64,000 nt of DNA. It comes from Akkermansia muciniphila (GTDB lineage: Bacteria > Verrucomicrobiota > Verrucomicrobiia > Opitutales > Opitutaceae). The position numbers and the translations under genes were made by a program. The notes beneath the pieces were generated by a model. That model was not told the origin of the DNA. It did no database searches and saw nothing but the letters and a program-made list of their open reading frames with translations. The stretch covers positions 48,830 through 112,829 of the forward strand of contig CAMCZZ010000009.1 of NCBI GenBank assembly GCA_945888375.1, in the 5' to 3' direction. This document shows, piece by piece, positions 17,728 to 27,050 of this stretch (the first letter of the stretch is position 1; every line of letters begins with the position of its first letter).

Positions 17728-18954
17728 ATGCTGCTCCCCTCCACCCGCCGCGAATTTCTCCGCCACTCCACCCGCGGCATCGGCCTTCTCGCGTTCAGCC
17801 GCTTCGCCCCGCGCTTCCTCGTCCAATCTACCCTCGCCGCCCCCGCCCCGGAGAAGGATCGCCGCATCCTCGTGCTAGTGCAGCTCGCCGGCGGCAACGA
17901 CGGCCTCAACACCGTCGTGCCCTTTGCTGATCCCGCCTACCATTCGCTCCGCCCCACCCTGGCATTGAAGCAAAGTGCCGTGCTCCCCGTCTCCGACCAC
18001 CTCGGGCTCCACCCCGCCTGCGCCCCACTGCATGCACTGCTGCAGGAGGGACGCCTCGGAATCGTGCAAAACGTCGGCTACCCCAACCCCAACCGGTCAC
18101 ATTTCCGCTCCACCGAGATTTGGGAAACCGCCTCCGCCGCCGACGAATCCCTCTCCTCCGGCTGGATCGGACGCTACCTGGACAACGCCTGCGCCGGCGC
18201 CCCCGGCGCGACCGACCCCGACGCCATCCACATCAGCGCCGAGGTGCCGCAATCCTTCGGCGGCACCCAGCCCCACCACACCTTCAGCCTCGCCCCCGGC
18301 GCCGGCCGCGCCAACCGCACCGAGACTCCGCTGCTCGAAAGCCTTGCCAGCAGCGACCACCCCGGTGCCGAGGGCAACCACTCCTTCCTCCGGGCGACCC
18401 TGATGGACGCCCTAGTCGCCGAAAAAAAGATCCTTCGCATCCTCGATACCGCCAAACCGGCCACCCCCTACCCTCAGAGTAATTTCGCCCAATCCCTGCG
18501 CAACGTGTCCGCCCTCATCGCTGCGGGGCTACCCACCCGGGTCTATTTCGTTTCCCTCGGCGGCTTCGATACCCACGCGAACCAGGCCAATGCCCACGCC
18601 AATCTGCTGCGCCAGCTTTCGGAGGGGCTCGCCGCCTTTCAGGCCGACCTCAGCGCGCGCCACCTCGACGATCAGGTGCTCACCATGACCTTCTCCGAAT
18701 TTGGCCGCCGACCCATTGAAAATGAATCACGCGGCACCGACCACGGCACCGCTGCCCCGCTGTTTGTGATGGGGCGCGGTATAAAGGGTCCTCTCCACGG
18801 CACTCCGCCCGATCTGCGCGTGGAGAAAAATGCCGACATCCGTTTCGGCACCGACTTTCGCTCCGTTTACGCCACCGTGCTCGACCGCTGGCTGGATACC
18901 CCTGCCGATACTATCCTCGGCGCCCGCCACGAGCGCCTCGGCTTCCTCGGCTGA
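17728..18954 (+). CDS. DUF1501 family protein, Tat-exported
   Basis: 408 residues from the ATG at 17728. The N-terminus has a twin-arginine signal (STRREFLRHSTRGIGLLAFS), followed by the DUF1501 opening RRILVLVQLAGGNDGLNTVVPFADPAYHSLRPTL and later YFVSLGGFDTHANQ and EFGRRPIENESRGTDHGTAAPLFVMG. This alkaline-phosphatase-superfamily-like fold has conserved D and H positions, but the substrate is unknown. It pairs with the DUF1800 gene immediately upstream and is very probably co-transcribed. An upstream in-frame extension to 17551 overlaps DUF1800 and lacks protein-like composition, so it is not used. Confidence 0.9.
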   Translation: MLLPSTRREFLRHSTRGIGLLAFSRFAPRFLVQSTLAAPAPEKDRRILVLVQLAGGNDGLNTVVPFADPAYHSLRPTLALKQSAVLPVSDHLGLHPACAPLHALLQEGRLGIVQNVGYPNPNRSHFRSTEIWETASAADESLSSGWIGRYLDNACAGAPGATDPDAIHISAEVPQSFGGTQPHHTFSLAPGAGRANRTETPLLESLASSDHPGAEGNHSFLRATLMDALVAEKKILRILDTAKPATPYPQSNFAQSLRNVSALIAAGLPTRVYFVSLGGFDTHANQANAHANLLRQLSEGLAAFQADLSARHLDDQVLTMTFSEFGRRPIENESRGTDHGTAAPLFVMGRGIKGPLHGTPPDLRVEKNADIRFGTDFRSVYATVLDRWLDTPADTILGARHERLGFLG

Positions 18955-19231
18955 GGCGGGAACATTCAGTTGCCCAGGTCGCGTCGAGGCGACTTAGCGG
19001 CCCCCTTCCGGTAGGGGCCTCGGCTCGATCTACCCTTGGTGGCAATATTTCGCTCGGTCCGCCTCGCCCCGCTGCTCAGCCATCCAGCTAAAAGATCCCA
19101 GCGGAGAACGTCGCGCCAAACGGAGAAATCCGGCCGAAAATCCCATCGCGACGCGGCGGCGCAACGCGCCTGCTTTCCGCATTCGCGCCAATCCGCGTGA
19201 GCAGGGTATCCGGGTCAAAAAACCGAACCCC
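18955..19231. other. Intergenic region between convergent genes with two hairpins
   Basis: 277 bases. GTCGC/GCGAC (18978-18993) and GGCCCC/GGGGCC (18999-19019) form two adjacent hairpins just after the DUF1501 stop. Neither has a T tract, so they may act as transcript-end stabilisers rather than intrinsic terminators. The rest shows nothing recognisable. Confidence 0.5.
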
Positions 19232-21193
19232 TCACTCCTTGCGGCGGGCGCGCGGCCGGGACGACTTAGCCGGCTTTCCGGCCTCGCCTCCGGCGGCAGG
19301 CTTCTCCGCCGCACCATCGTTCTTGGCCTTGGGCTTGCGGGCGGCCGAACGTGCCGCCTTGGCGTTCAACCAGATCGAGCCATCCTTGGCATAACGACTC
19401 AACCAGAAGATCTCGTCCCCATGCTCGACAAAGACCGGCTTGGCCTCCGCTTCGCCCTCGGACACGGCAACCGGTTCCAGCAGGCCGTGACCGGTCAAGC
19501 CAGCCAGCAACTCTGCCTCGCTGCATCCCAGTGCCCCAGCTAAAAAGGCCACGGAACCCGAGACGCCGCTGCGGCTCTTGTTTGGCTTCATTAAGAGACG
19601 CAGGGCGGCCAAACGGCTCGCTTGCCCATCTGGAGCCGGCGACGAAACCGCCGCGGCCACCGGTTTGGACGTGGATTCGACCGCCGGTTCCGACGCCGGC
19701 GGGATCGGTGGCATGGCGCGCGGCACGGCGCGGAAAATCGGCGGTCCCCCCGCCTGGTCGTGCTGGGTTCCGGCTGCCCGCTCCGGTTGCGCGGCAGGCT
19801 CGGCAGGGACGGACTCGGATGCCACCGCCTCAACCGGGACCGGCGTCGGGACGCCCCCCCCGCTGGCGTCGGCGCGCTCCCGCGGGGTGGCCTCGCGACC
19901 GTTGATCCAGAGCCCCCCGTTATTATCCTTGTTTGCCCAATAAGCGTAGGCGCCGATGACGCGCACCTCGGCCTTGGCGGCAGGATTTTCCGTAGGCGCC
20001 AGGCCAAGCGTGGCGAGGGCGCTGCGCAAGGTCTCTTCCTCGACTTTGAAGTGTTTCGCCAGATACGCGCTCGAGCCGGAGTAGCCGGGGCCACGACGGT
20101 TACGGCGCATCTGGGGCCGGATGGCGTCCAGCAGGGCGTCCCCGGCGGGCAAGACGCCGCCCGCGGCACCGGCGACGCCAGCCTCCGGAGCCAAAGCCGC
20201 GCCCTCCACGAGGGGGGCAGCCACCTCCGCCGGGGCAGCGGCCTCGGGAGCCAGCACCGCCGCCGCGCGCGCGGCTTCACGCGCGGCCTGCGCCGCCGCT
20301 TGCTGCTCGCGGCGGGCCTGCTCGGCGGCAAGACGCTGGGCCTCGCGCTCGGCCCGACGGGCCAGCGCCTCCGCCTCGCGGGCGGCTTGCTCGGCCAGAC
20401 GCTTGGCACGCTCGGCCTCGGCCGCAGCCTGCTCCTCGGTCAGCGCCAGATAAGCGGGATCGGCGGGATCGAGCGGCTTACCCTGCACAATGCGAAACTT
20501 GGGCCGGGGTTTTTCGCGGGTGTTCAGGAAAAACTGGGCGCGGTTGTTTTTCTCCACCCAGTATAAATCTCCCTCAAACTCCAGATAGACCGGAGCATCC
20601 GCATCGGATTCAGGGATGGTGAAGCCGCACTCACGCAGGGCGCCATGGAGATCCGTCTCGGGCTGCTCCCAGCGTTTGGCGAGGTAATTTAGCGCCACCG
20701 ACTGGCCGGGGGTGTTGGGATTCTTGCGTAAGTGGGGTTTGATCGCGTCGAAAAAGTTCGGGAGATCCTCCTCGAAGTTCTCCAGATTATTCCAGTCTTC
20801 GGACCCGTGCGAAGCCTCGTCCGCCAAGGCCTCAGGATCGCTATCGCGGTCGGTGTCTCGGAGTTGACGCAGCTCCTCGGTGGCAGCCGGCTTATCCCCG
20901 GCCGCATCACTCGAAGCCGTGGCGTCGCCCGCGTGCTGCTTGAGCATCAACTCCGCCCGGAGCTTGTCTGTCTCGGCCTTGGCGGCGGCGGCGATCGCGG
21001 CCTCAAGCGTCCACTCACGCTGGGTCGGACGGCGGGCTAGGCCGGTAAAAACCAAGGCGTTCGTCGGATCGGCACGAAAATCGATGATCTCCCACTCGTC
21101 TTTGCCGAGCTGATTCAGAAAGCTTTCCAGCATAGTGGCGGAGGCGAATCCGCCCCGGCCGCTGGTGATCGTTTTATATTCCCAAAGGGCCAT
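19232..21193 (-). CDS. Lineage-specific protein with N-terminal DUF4177-like domain and three copies of one wHTH-like domain
   Basis: 653 residues from the ATG at 21193 (MALWEYKTIT). Residues 1-60 resemble DUF4177 (WEYKTI...LGKDEWEIIDF). A unit of about 80 residues then occurs three times (about 148-226, 354-433, 527-612). Each copy starts with an LDAI(R/K)P..R.N-type helix, continues with a SxxYLAKxxxxxEExLxxALxxxGL helical pair, and ends in a beta hairpin with YW and W(L/I)N. The copies are separated by a long Ala/Glu/Arg coiled coil (250-312) and an Ala/Pro-rich linker (434-525). The tail (613-653) is basic (KSSRPRARRKE), suggesting nucleic-acid binding. I recognise no characterised family. 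Confidence 0.8.
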   Translation of the reverse strand: MALWEYKTITSGRGGFASATMLESFLNQLGKDEWEIIDFRADPTNALVFTGLARRPTQREWTLEAAIAAAAKAETDKLRAELMLKQHAGDATASSDAAGDKPAATEELRQLRDTDRDSDPEALADEASHGSEDWNNLENFEEDLPNFFDAIKPHLRKNPNTPGQSVALNYLAKRWEQPETDLHGALRECGFTIPESDADAPVYLEFEGDLYWVEKNNRAQFFLNTREKPRPKFRIVQGKPLDPADPAYLALTEEQAAAEAERAKRLAEQAAREAEALARRAEREAQRLAAEQARREQQAAAQAAREAARAAAVLAPEAAAPAEVAAPLVEGAALAPEAGVAGAAGGVLPAGDALLDAIRPQMRRNRRGPGYSGSSAYLAKHFKVEEETLRSALATLGLAPTENPAAKAEVRVIGAYAYWANKDNNGGLWINGREATPRERADASGGGVPTPVPVEAVASESVPAEPAAQPERAAGTQHDQAGGPPIFRAVPRAMPPIPPASEPAVESTSKPVAAAVSSPAPDGQASRLAALRLLMKPNKSRSGVSGSVAFLAGALGCSEAELLAGLTGHGLLEPVAVSEGEAEAKPVFVEHGDEIFWLSRYAKDGSIWLNAKAARSAARKPKAKNDGAAEKPAAGGEAGKPAKSSRPRARRKE

Positions 21194-21295
21194 GATGTCT
21201 AAGATTTGCGAAAATGGTGAAAAAGGCGGGAGAGACATCCCAGATGCCGTTCGCCTTGCCGAGCCTTAACTGCGGCTGCCGCGGAAGTGTCCCGC

Positions 21296-22255
21296 TCAAG
21301 CTTGGGAATGGGCCAGCAACTCCGCATAACCTTCCCGAAAGGTGGAATGACGCGGCCGCCAGCCCAGTAAACAACGCGCCCGCCCTGCGTCGATGATCCG
21401 ATCGGGCGTCAAGGCCCGGCGCCCCCCGGCAGGGACTCCCGTGTAGCTCGGGGCAGGCAGGCCAAGCCGCTCGGCCAGCCACGCCACCACCTCCCCCTTG
21501 GTCGCCGCACCATCATCGGCCAGGTTGAAAATCTCGGCTCCCTGGCCGCCCCGCGCCCAGACCGCCGCGCAGGCGTCCAGGATGTCGTCACGATGAATCA
21601 AATTGAGATGTGCCTGCGGCTGGCCCGATGCCTCGCCCCGCCGCACCTGCTCCAGGAGATGAGTTCTTCCGGGACCGTAAATTCCCGCCAGCCGCAGGAT
21701 CGTCGCTGCTCCGGGCCAGTCTGCCGCGAGCCGCTCCGCCTCGATCAACGCCTGGGTAGTCTCGGCCTCCCCGCCGACCGGATGCTCTTCCGTCACCCGC
21801 ACCCCACCACCCTGCGGATAAACCGAGGTGCTGCTGGTATAAATCAAATGCCCCGGCACCTGGCCGCATTGAGCCGCCTTTTTCGCCCAGCCCGCCACGC
21901 TGGCCAGACCCTCGACATAACTTTGGCGGTAGCCTTCCGCACCTCCACCTCCCGCCGCCACGGTCACGGCCACCCGCTGGAACTCTTCAGCCAATTCCGG
22001 CGCAGCCCACCAACCGGCCTCGTTAATCCGCGCCACAACTACCTGGCAGCCCCGCGCCCGCAACGCTGCCGCCGTCTCGACGTTGCGCGTCAAAGCCGTC
22101 ACGGACCAACCCTCCGAGATTGCCCTGAGCGCCAAGGCCCCGCCGACATAGCCGGCCCCGAATACGACCAGCCGCCGCCCGGTCACTGGGGTTTTTTCCC
22201 CTTGTTCACGGGTTTTGGTGGCCAAGCCCGCCACGTGCTCCTCATTCAATCGCAT
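21296..22255 (-). CDS. NAD(P)-dependent epimerase/dehydratase, YeeZ-like extended SDR
   Basis: About 319 residues from the ATG at 22255, with the coenzyme motif GAGYVGGALALRA (near residue 30), IYTSSTSVYPQ (catalytic Ser/Tyr region; the Tyr is followed by an atypical PQGGG rather than the YxxxK spacing), ILRLAGIYGPGR and LNLIHRDDILDA. It is an atypical SDR of unknown substrate. The longer in-frame extension upstream to 22417 lies antisense to the DJ-1 gene and was not used. It is divergent from the DJ-1 gene with only nine bases between start codons. Confidence 0.82.
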   Translation of the reverse strand: MRLNEEHVAGLATKTREQGEKTPVTGRRLVVFGAGYVGGALALRAISEGWSVTALTRNVETAAALRARGCQVVVARINEAGWWAAPELAEEFQRVAVTVAAGGGGAEGYRQSYVEGLASVAGWAKKAAQCGQVPGHLIYTSSTSVYPQGGGVRVTEEHPVGGEAETTQALIEAERLAADWPGAATILRLAGIYGPGRTHLLEQVRRGEASGQPQAHLNLIHRDDILDACAAVWARGGQGAEIFNLADDGAATKGEVVAWLAERLGLPAPSYTGVPAGGRRALTPDRIIDAGRARCLLGWRPRHSTFREGYAELLAHSQA

Positions 22256-22264
22256 AGATTCACC

Positions 22265-22810
22265 ATGCCCACGGTCCTCGTCATCTTGCCAGAGGGATTT
22301 GAAGAATTGGAAGCCGTCGCGCCGATCGACGTGCTCCGCCGTGCTGGATGCACCGTGACCATCGCCGCGCTCGGTCCAGGCATCCATGTGACCGGCCGCA
22401 ACCAACTGGTGCTGCACGCCGATCTGCCGCTGGCCTTGCTGCCTCCCGGGGCGAGCCTGCAGGATTGCCTCCTATTGCCCGGCGGTCCGGGGGTGGCGCT
22501 GCTGCGCGCCTCTGCGGAAGTCCGCGCCCTAGTTCAGCGCCACCACTCGGCCGGAAGCTGGCTCGCCGCGATCTGCGCCGCTCCCGCCGTGCTGCATGAC
22601 GCCGGCCTGCTCGCCGGCCGTCGCTATACCGCCCACCCCAGCGTGGCCGGCGAACTCCCGGAAATCCTGGCCGACGAGCGGGTGGTTCGGGACGGCCGGC
22701 TCGTCACGTCGCGCGGAGCTGGCACCGCGCTCGATTTCGGCCTTGAGCTGGTATCCGTCCTGGTCTCGCCCGAAAAAGCCGCCGAGATCGCCGCCTCGAT
22801 CCGGTTTTAG
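22265..22810 (+). CDS. DJ-1/PfpI family protein (YajL-like)
   Basis: 181 residues beginning MPTVLVILPEGFEELEAVAPIDVLRRAG, with the family glutamate and the nucleophilic-elbow cysteine in LAAICAAPAVLHDAGLLAGRRYTAHP, ending with VTSRGAGTALDFGLELV. This is the DJ-1/YajL/ThiJ subgroup, associated with oxidative-stress defence, glyoxalase or deglycase activity. It is first in a likely operon with asnB (gap 17 bases), the sugar transferase and the disulfide oxidoreductase. Confidence 0.92.
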   Translation: MPTVLVILPEGFEELEAVAPIDVLRRAGCTVTIAALGPGIHVTGRNQLVLHADLPLALLPPGASLQDCLLLPGGPGVALLRASAEVRALVQRHHSAGSWLAAICAAPAVLHDAGLLAGRRYTAHPSVAGELPEILADERVVRDGRLVTSRGAGTALDFGLELVSVLVSPEKAAEIAASIRF

Positions 22811-22827
22811 TCCTGCCCCTCGCTCCC

Positions 22828-24756
22828 ATGTGCGGCATCGCCGGTTTCATTTCGTTTCACCACGCCCCTCCCGCCCGGGAGGCGGCGCTTGCGCGCATGC
22901 TCGCCGCCCAGTTGCACCGCGGACCCGACGACGGCGGCCTGGTCACGTCAGGCCCGGCCAGCCTGGGAATGCGAAGACTGGCCATCTTTGACCCCGCCAA
23001 CGGCCGCCAGCCGATGGTTTCGCCCGACGGCCGCCATCATCTCGTCTTTAACGGCGCGATCTACAACTTCCGCGCTCTCCGGCCGGAGCTCGCCGCCCGC
23101 GGCTGGGTTTTCCGCACCGACTGCGACACGGAGGTGTTGCTCGCCGCCCTCGCGCTCGATGGTGCCGCCGCCTTGCCCCGCCTGCGTGGCATGTTTGCCT
23201 TCGCGCTTTGGGATGCCCGCGAACGCACCCTTTTGCTCGCCCGCGACGCCCTCGGACAGAAACCCCTGCTCTACCACGCCGATGCCGCCGGGCCCCTGCT
23301 TTTCGCCTCGGAAACACGCGCGCTCCTAGCCAGCCGCCACGTGCCCTCCGGGCTGGATCCCGCCGCGGCGGCGGATTTCCTGCGCTGGCAATCCATTCCC
23401 GCCCCCCGCACCCTGCATGCCAGCATCCGCTCGCTTCGCCCCGGTGAACACCTGCGCTGGCAGGCTGGGCGCAGCGAAGTCTCCGCTTGGTGGACGCCTA
23501 CACGCGCACCGAGCGCCAGCGTGCCTTCGCCCGCCGCGGATATCCCCTCCCTCCGCCGCGAACTCCGCGCCCGGCTCGACGACAGCATCCAGGCCCATCT
23601 GGCCGCCGATGTGCCGGTCGGCGCCTTTCTCTCGGGCGGCCTCGACTCGGCGGTAGTGGCCGCCTTGATGGCCCGGCACACCGGACCGGGTTTGAAAACC
23701 TTTTCCATCGGCTTCGAGGAAACCGCCTGGTCGGAGCTCGACGAAGCCGCCGCCACTGCCCGCCATCTGGGAGTGGAGCACCACCCACACATCGTTACGG
23801 GCCGAGCCGTCGCCGCCGATCTGGACAAGCTGCTCGGGGGGCTCGACCAACCCACCGGCGACGGTCTCAATACCTATTACGCCGCCCGCGCCGCCCGCGC
23901 CGGAGGCGTTACCGTGGCGCTTTCCGGCCTCGGCGCGGATGAATTATTTGGCGGCTACCCGTCCTTCCGCCGCCTGCCCGGCCTCGCCCGCTGGCTGCCC
24001 GTCTGGCAATGCCTCCCCGCGCCACTACGGCGTCTCGGACTCGCTGCCTTCGCCGCTGGCAACACCACCTCCCGGAAACTTGGGGCCAGCCTGGACGCGG
24101 CCTCGCCCGCCGCCCTCGCCTTGCTCCAACGCGCGGTGCTGGGCGAAGATGCCATCGCTCGCCTGCTGGCCCCCTCCACCCCGGCCGCCGGGACTGCAAT
24201 CACCGGGGAACATCCAGCCACAGCCGCCCTTACCAACGCCTGGACCGCCGCCCTGGCCGCACGCCCGGCCGGCGCCGCCCCACCCTACGCGCTGCTTGCC
24301 AGTCTGGCCGAGACCACTGGCTACATGGCTGACGTGCTGCTTCGGGACTCGGACGAGTTCAGTATGCGCCACTCCTTGGAATTGCGGGTTCCCTTCGTTG
24401 ATCTACCCTTGGCCGAGTGGGCCTGGTCTCAGAATCCCGCTTTGCTCTATCCGCGGGGTGGCGCGCCCAAGGCCCACCTTGCCGCCGCCTGCGCCGACCT
24501 GCTTCCCCCGGCGCTACTCACCCGAAAAAAACGCGGTTTTACCCTGCCCTTCCCCCGCTGGCTGCGCGGGCCGCTCCGCCCTTTCATGGAGGAGACGCTC
24601 GGCTCGGCCTCGGCGGCCCGCACCGGCCTCTTCGATCCCTACATGCCCGGGCAACTTTGGCGTGCGTTCCGCGACGGTCGGGATGACCGCGCCTGGTCCC
24701 GCGTCTGGTCGCTTGCCATCCTTGTGCACCTCGCGAACCGCGACACGAAAGCCTGA
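22828..24756 (+). CDS. asnB: Glutamine-hydrolysing asparagine synthetase (AsnB-type amidotransferase)
   Basis: 642 residues. Cys2 of MCGIAGF is the glutaminase nucleophile. The class II amidotransferase domain (1-210) has MRRLAIFD and the NGAIYNF block. The ATP-pyrophosphatase domain has FLSGGLDSAVVAALM at about 266-280 and ALSGLGADELFGGYPSFRR. It makes asparagine or amidates another carboxylate. Paralogues with a nearby sugar transferase often belong to exopolysaccharide/exosortase loci and amidate a sugar acid. The next gene is a sugar transferase 14 bases away, so that role is possible. Confidence 0.93.
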   Translation: MCGIAGFISFHHAPPAREAALARMLAAQLHRGPDDGGLVTSGPASLGMRRLAIFDPANGRQPMVSPDGRHHLVFNGAIYNFRALRPELAARGWVFRTDCDTEVLLAALALDGAAALPRLRGMFAFALWDARERTLLLARDALGQKPLLYHADAAGPLLFASETRALLASRHVPSGLDPAAAADFLRWQSIPAPRTLHASIRSLRPGEHLRWQAGRSEVSAWWTPTRAPSASVPSPAADIPSLRRELRARLDDSIQAHLAADVPVGAFLSGGLDSAVVAALMARHTGPGLKTFSIGFEETAWSELDEAAATARHLGVEHHPHIVTGRAVAADLDKLLGGLDQPTGDGLNTYYAARAARAGGVTVALSGLGADELFGGYPSFRRLPGLARWLPVWQCLPAPLRRLGLAAFAAGNTTSRKLGASLDAASPAALALLQRAVLGEDAIARLLAPSTPAAGTAITGEHPATAALTNAWTAALAARPAGAAPPYALLASLAETTGYMADVLLRDSDEFSMRHSLELRVPFVDLPLAEWAWSQNPALLYPRGGAPKAHLAAACADLLPPALLTRKKRGFTLPFPRWLRGPLRPFMEETLGSASAARTGLFDPYMPGQLWRAFRDGRDDRAWSRVWSLAILVHLANRDTKA

Positions 24757-24770
24757 GCCCCTCGCGCCGC

Positions 24771-25604
24771 ATGAAAGCCGTTCTCCTCGCGCCTGAATTC
24801 GCCGCCATCGAAGCCGGTCGCCTGCAAGTGGAAGCCATCGTGCTCCGCGAGTCCACCGCCGACCTACCCGCAGGCCTACCGGACCGGCTGGTGCGGCTCC
24901 ATTTCGAAGGGGTCCCCACCTACACGCTGGAGCTTTTTCACGAGCGCGTCTGGAAGAAAATCCCCCTCTACCGTATTAACCAAGCATGGTTGTTCCAGGG
25001 CGGCTTCCATTTGGCCCGCGAACCTTTGTTTGAACGGGTCAAGCGCGTGAGCGACATCCTGCTCGCGTTATCCGTGCTCCTGATCTCCGCCCCCTTTATC
25101 GTGCTGGCCGCGCTCGCCATCCGCCTGGAGGACGGCGGGCCGGTGTTTTTCCGCCAAACCCGTATCGGTCGCCACCGCGCGCCATTCTACCTCTACAAGC
25201 TCCGCACCATGCGCACGGCCGTCGAAGGGTCACGCTACACCGCAAAGGGTGACAAGCGGATCACCCGCATCGGCACCCTTCTGCGTGCCTCTCGCCTCGA
25301 TGAACTACCCCAGCTCTGGAATGTGCTGAAAGGGGATATGAGCATGATCGGCCCCCGCGCCGAGTGGGACGTTCTCGTGCGCGACTACGAACGCGAGATT
25401 CCCTGCTACCACTTCCGCCACCTCGTGCGTCCGGGCATCACCGGATGGGCCCAGATCAATTACCCCTACGGCGCAGGCATCGAGGACACGCTCCGCAAAC
25501 TCGAATACGATCTCTTCTATATCCGCCACTACAGCTTCCAGCTCGACGCCTCCATTGTGCTTAAAACCATCCATGTGATGCTTTTCGGCAAAGGTTCGCG
25601 CTGA
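24771..25604 (+). CDS. Bacterial sugar transferase (polyprenyl-phosphate glycosyl-1-phosphate transferase)
   Basis: 277 residues. The C-terminal catalytic domain (about 85-277) opens with KRVSDILLALSVLLISAPFIVLAALAIRLEDGGPVFFRQTRIGR and holds LYKLRTMR, RITRIGTLLRASRLDELPQLWNVLKGDMSMIGPRAEW and LVRPGITGWAQINYPYG. It starts glycan assembly by moving a sugar phosphate onto undecaprenyl phosphate. The usual four N-terminal membrane helices of WbaP/WcaJ-type enzymes are missing; the first 85 residues are a short soluble remnant of the middle domain. One re-entrant helix (about 94-116) remains, so it is close to the minimal PglC type. Confidence 0.9.
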   Translation: MKAVLLAPEFAAIEAGRLQVEAIVLRESTADLPAGLPDRLVRLHFEGVPTYTLELFHERVWKKIPLYRINQAWLFQGGFHLAREPLFERVKRVSDILLALSVLLISAPFIVLAALAIRLEDGGPVFFRQTRIGRHRAPFYLYKLRTMRTAVEGSRYTAKGDKRITRIGTLLRASRLDELPQLWNVLKGDMSMIGPRAEWDVLVRDYEREIPCYHFRHLVRPGITGWAQINYPYGAGIEDTLRKLEYDLFYIRHYSFQLDASIVLKTIHVMLFGKGSR

Positions 25605-25618
25605 ATTCCGTTCCCCTT

Positions 25619-27049
25619 ATGCCCAAGCTACCGCACCCGTCCTCTTTTGATCTCGTCGTGCTCGGCGGTGGCTCCGCCGGTTTCAACGCCGCCCGCGTCG
25701 CCGCCGATCTGGGCAAAACCGTCGCCATCGTTGACGGAGCACCCCAGCTCGGCGGCTTGTGCATCCTGAAAGGCTGCATGCCCTCAAAAACGCTACTCCA
25801 CGCCGCCGAGTTGCTCCATCATGCGCAGCATTCCGCCCGTTTCGGCCTCCGCGTGCCCAAGGCCGAGATAGACATGAAGGCGCTGCACGCCTGGAAAAAA
25901 CACGTGATCGGCGACTTCGCCGCCTATCGTGACCGCGCCGTCGCCAATCCCGACCGCTTCAGCCTGTTCCGTAGCCATGCCCGGTTCGTCGATTCCCACA
26001 CCGTAGAACTGGTCGATGGCCGCCGGATCGCAGGCCGTTTTTTCCTCATCGCGACCGGCTCCAAGGTCTCCGTGCCCTCCGCCATACCCGGTCTCGCCAC
26101 CACGCCCCAGTGGACCAGTGACGAGGTGCTTGACCTCGATTTCGTGCCTCGCTCCGTGATCGTCCTGGGCGGTGGTATCGTGGCCTGCGAACTCGCCCAG
26201 TTCCTCGTGCGCATCGGCAGCCGAGTAACGTTGATCCAACGCTCCCAAAACATCCTTCGGGAACAGTCTCCCGCCGCCTCCGAAATCATCCAGCAGGCCT
26301 TCAGGGACGAAGGCATCGACCTGCATACCGGCACCCGTATCACCGCCATCCGCCCGCGAGGCCGTTCCGGCACGGAGGTCGTCTTCGAATCCGCCGGCCG
26401 CACCCTCGTCCGCCGTGCCGACCACCTTTTTAACGCCCTCGGCCGGGAACCAAACATTGCGGGCCTCAACCTCCCCGCCGCCGGCGTGCGCCTCACCCCC
26501 GCCGGGCGAGTGCGCACCGATCGCTGGCAGCGGACGACGGCAGCTCACATTTACGCCGGCGGCGACGTCTGTGGCCCTCACGACCTCGTTCACCTCGCCG
26601 TCGCCCAGGGCGAACTCGCCGCCCGCCATGCCTTCGGTGTGCCCGAAAAACAGCTGCGCCCGGTCGCGACCACGCCTCTGCTGAACGTTGTTTTCACCGA
26701 TCCGCCCCTCGCCACCATTGGCGTCCCGGAGAGCGAACTCGTTGCGAAAAAACGCCCCTACCTCGCCGCTTCCTATCCCTTTGACGACCATGGCAAGTCC
26801 ATCCTCATGGGCCAGACCCGCGGCTACGTGAAGATCATCGCCGAACCCGTCCGCGGCCGCATCCTCGGCGCCGAGATCGTCGGCCCGCAGGCGGGCGAGT
26901 TGATCCACTGTTTCGCCGGCCCGCTGGCGATGCGCGCCACCGTGCGAGACCTGCTCCGCGCCCCTTGGTATCACCCGACGCTTGCCGAGATCCTCACCTA
27001 CCCGCTGGAGGAGATTGCGGAAAAACTACCCTCCGGTAGCCAGCTCTGA
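25619..27049 (+). CDS. FAD pyridine nucleotide-disulfide oxidoreductase (dihydrolipoamide dehydrogenase/mercuric reductase family)
   Basis: 476 residues with the FAD motif VVLGGGSAGFNAARVA (13-28), the redox disulfide C48/C53 in GGLCILKGCMPSKTLL, the NAD-binding VIVLGGGIVACELAQFL (about 179-195), the second FAD motif HIYAGGDVCGP, and a C-terminal dimer domain with WYHPTLAEILTYPLEEI (the His-Pro-Thr of lipoamide dehydrogenase). It transfers electrons between NAD(P)H and a disulfide. No pyruvate or 2-oxoacid dehydrogenase genes are adjacent, so its partner is unknown. It is last in the DJ-1/asnB/sugar transferase run. Confidence 0.9.
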   Translation: MPKLPHPSSFDLVVLGGGSAGFNAARVAADLGKTVAIVDGAPQLGGLCILKGCMPSKTLLHAAELLHHAQHSARFGLRVPKAEIDMKALHAWKKHVIGDFAAYRDRAVANPDRFSLFRSHARFVDSHTVELVDGRRIAGRFFLIATGSKVSVPSAIPGLATTPQWTSDEVLDLDFVPRSVIVLGGGIVACELAQFLVRIGSRVTLIQRSQNILREQSPAASEIIQQAFRDEGIDLHTGTRITAIRPRGRSGTEVVFESAGRTLVRRADHLFNALGREPNIAGLNLPAAGVRLTPAGRVRTDRWQRTTAAHIYAGGDVCGPHDLVHLAVAQGELAARHAFGVPEKQLRPVATTPLLNVVFTDPPLATIGVPESELVAKKRPYLAASYPFDDHGKSILMGQTRGYVKIIAEPVRGRILGAEIVGPQAGELIHCFAGPLAMRATVRDLLRAPWYHPTLAEILTYPLEEIAEKLPSGSQL

Positions 27050-27050
27050 C

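Noticed and set aside
21593..22264. In-frame upstream extension of the DJ-1 gene
   Set aside because: It runs antisense through the epimerase gene; DJ-1 homology starts precisely at the ATG at 22265.
23271..23870. Long open frame on the minus strand inside asnB
   Set aside because: Antisense to the conserved synthetase domain, with no recognisable domain and a shadow-like composition.
24771..25604. Sugar transferase truncated by a frameshift
   Set aside because: The start and 14-base spacing to asnB are clean and the preceding sequence is asnB itself; the short form is simply without the N-terminal helices.
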